Of a DNA stretch of 64,000 bases, positions 62,544-64,000 are shown piece by piece. Numbering within the stretch: the stretch's first letter is position 1; each line of letters opens with the position of its first letter. The notes under the pieces are model-generated. The model had not been told where the DNA came from, ran no database searches, and worked only from the letters and a program-made list of their open reading frames with translations. Source of the stretch: Cymbomonas tetramitiformis. Lineage: Eukaryota; Chlorophyta; Pyramimonadophyceae; Pyramimonadales; Pyramimonadaceae. Both the position numbers and the translations under genes were made by a program. Location of the stretch: contig LGRX02027633.1 of NCBI GenBank assembly GCA_001247695.2, forward strand, positions 1 through 64,000, written 5' to 3'.

Positions 62544-63284
62544 ATGGGTAAGCGTGGCGCAGGCAGTCGTGTGCGCAAGGGCAGAAGCGCGCCGCCAACG
62601 TTGTTGCCTCAAGGTAAAGGGCTTGTTAAGCGAACCCCGCTCCATTCGTTTGATGCTGCTGGCAGTGATGACAGGGAGTACTTCGTTGAGAAGATACTCG
62701 CCACCCGCACGAGTTTCGGTGTGCACCATTGGTTGATTAGGTGGGAAGATTTGACTGGAGACTCCGATACATGGGAGCCCTTAGAGAATTTACCGGGTCA
62801 CGACGCGCGTATCGAGGAGTTTCGCATTAGTTCGGAGAGAAATTATACTGATGAAGCGAAGAGAGCTGCCGAGGCAAAGCGAAAGAGGCAGGAAGCCGAT
62901 GAGGCCGATGAAGGTACGTGTGTATACCAAGTGTGTGAATAACGCTTGATTCTAAGATTTGCTGAGAGCACAGATTCGACTCCAGCTCAGAAAAAGGTAA
63001 AACGTAACGTAGTGACAGTAACATCTTACCTAACAAACTCTGATGATGAAGAACGTGACACCGTAGCATCTGAGGGAGAAGTGGAGAAAGATGAGCTGAG
63101 TATTTACTTAAGCCTGCCGGATGTCCCTTTAGATACAAACTTGCTTAAGTGGTGGAAGAGCCAAGAAGCTGAGTTGCCTTCCTTAGCTAGAATGGCGCGC
63201 CAGTTTTTGGGTGTGCCCGCTACCACTGCTGGAGTGGAGCGAGCTTTAATTTTCCTAGAGATAGGTCACGTTCGTACACTCTGA
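62544..63284 (+). CDS. Chromodomain-hATC fusion protein, two exons
   Basis: Exon 1 (62544-62913) starts at an ATG in good context (MGKRGAGSRVRKGR). It carries a basic N-terminus and then a full chromodomain at about residues 45-95: EYFVEKILATRTSFGVHHWL, IRWEDLTGDSDTWEPLENL, with the aromatic residues expected for methyl-lysine binding (Tyr, Trp, Trp). A 60-bp intron (62914-62973, AAG/GTACGT ... CACAG) is phase 1 and keeps the frame. Exon 2 reads KKVKRNVV, an acidic linker, then the hAT dimerisation signature LLKWWKSQEAELPSLARMAR ... GVPATTAGVERA. After ERA the frame departs from the family. The expected tail (SDLGKRLSEGSIEHNIM) is readable in another frame to 63360, so the 3' end is frameshifted. 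The DDE catalytic core is absent between the two domains. Confidence 0.8.
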
Positions 63285-63673
63285 CCTGGGTAAAAGGTTG
63301 AGTGAAGGTAGCATAGAACACAACATTATGGCCAGTATGAATACTATACAGTTTGATTAAGTAATGTCAATAATTTGCACGCTGCAAGCCTATATATTGT
63401 GTAATAGCTATAGTTACGATAGGCTTGGTTGAGGACTTATCGATATATCGATTAATCGATAATCACTGTAGGGAACTTATCTATTGATACGCTTTGCATA
63501 AGTATTCATATTGATCAATATGGGAAGTCAAACTATTGTTATTTGTCGATAACTTCGGTCACGGGCATCGTTATTTATTGATATGCCTGAGGACTTATTG
63601 TTATTTATCGATACGTATATTTGACCTATCGAAAACTATCGATACGGCCTAAAACTTTCGATACCTATCCTTG

Positions 63674-64000
63674 CACCAGTTGACGTGCTCCCGCCAGTCC
63701 GTCTGACCGAAAGTGTCAACCCCCGACGTACCTGGACAGTGCCACGCACTGTTGAAGGAGGGGGCACCTGCACTGTCAAAAACAAGACAATTCTTGTCAG
63801 TTGCAAACCTGTCCCGGGTGTGCCTCCACCCCCCGGCAATCCATGGGTCAGCCCACCGAAAGATTGCCGGGTTGACCATCCAGTCATCATGGTCTCTGAT
63901 CTTGGACAGGGCATCAGCCCGGGCCTCAAACTCCCTGGGCATCCAAAGGGAGGACAAAACCACCCCGTGGTCAGCACAGAAATCATGCACCGCTAAAGCC
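63674..64000 (-). pseudogene. DIRS-2 RT ORF, RNase H end and start of methyltransferase-like domain (partial)
   Basis: Open to the right window edge. It matches the DIRS-1 polyprotein from LAV..VVLSSLWMPREFEARADALSKI (end of RNase H) through DRFATDKN and FNSAWHCPGTSGVDTFGQTDW to NWC, where hAT is inserted. Upstream RT sequence lies outside the window. Confidence 0.85.

Larger units (their letters stand above)
62111..63673. mobile_element. hAT transposon, 1563 bp, with 8-bp target duplication
   Basis: Terminal inverted repeats CAAGGATAGGTATCGA (left 62111, right complement ending 63673), with the 8-bp duplication CACCAGTT at 62103-62110 and 63674-63681. 8-bp duplications are the hAT hallmark. 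The internal gene encodes the hAT C-terminal dimerisation domain. The subterminal regions are packed with TATCGATA / ATCGATTAATCGAT motifs. The catalytic RNase H-like core of the transposase is missing, so this copy is non-autonomous. Confidence 0.92.
59695..64000 (-). mobile_element. Second PAT-type DIRS retrotransposon (DIRS-2), running off the right edge
   Basis: Read on the minus strand: RT/RNase H ORF (interrupted by hAT at 62111-63673), tyrosine recombinase, B1 (60513-60588), A2 (60427-60512), spacer, B2 (59695-59775) ending GATTAGAAAAC as in DIRS-1. A1 and gag lie beyond the window. Protein similarity to DIRS-1 is high but the DNA is clearly diverged, so it belongs to a sister family. 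Confidence 0.88.

Overview
This is a stretch of repeat-dominated nuclear DNA from a eukaryote. Spliceosomal-type introns with GT..AG borders are visible in three places. There are DIRS, Ty3/gypsy, Copia-like, Helitron and hAT elements, and no operons, Shine-Dalgarno sites, rRNA or tRNA genes that I could recognise. The mix (PAT-type DIRS, chromodomain Ty3 elements with methyltransferase domains, an Ulp1 protease on a Helitron-like protein) suggests an alga or other protist. The species cannot be fixed from the sequence alone.

Layout. At 1-356 (minus) is the first exon or N-terminus of an FAD-dependent monooxygenase, the only recognisable metabolic gene; it runs off the left edge. From 571 to about 6000 an 18-bp-unit array (core CACCGCAT) is split by a 540-bp MITE and by a PAT-type DIRS element (DIRS-1). 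From 6.1 to 13.1 kb there are tandem repeats, a second MITE and two inverted ~0.65-kb repeat arms; between the arms sits a gag-only LTR element (8566-11850). A second gag-bearing LTR element is at 14055-15984. A large Ty3/gypsy element (Ty3-1, minus, 17769-31105, TSD GCTTC) carries a nested gag-only LTR element (19165-21675). Two unrecognised coding regions lie at 31.4-35.1 kb. A Helitron-like Ulp1-protease polyprotein follows at 35980-39712, broken by the 18-bp array, with a helicase fragment near 40.3-40.6 kb.

From 41 to 57.5 kb lie two related but diverged Ty3/gypsy elements (Ty3-2 plus, Ty3-3 minus). Their pol carries a Dam-like adenine methyltransferase domain between RNase H and integrase, and a Dcm-like cytosine methyltransferase domain after the chromodomain. 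Between them is an inverted copy of the Ty3-1 LTR plus leader. At 57.5-59.1 kb there are two divergent non-TE-looking genes, one truncated by Ty3-3. From 59695 to the right edge is a second DIRS element (DIRS-2, minus), interrupted by a 1563-bp hAT element (8-bp TSD) whose spliced gene joins a chromodomain to a hAT C-terminal dimerisation domain.

The strongest candidates for something undescribed are the dual-methyltransferase Ty3 lineage and the chromodomain-hAT gene, followed by the 18-bp array, which recurs at five places and has been inserted cleanly into a coding sequence. The genes do not form one pathway. What links them is nesting order: array before MITE and DIRS-1, Ty3-1 before the gag-only element, DIRS-2 before hAT.
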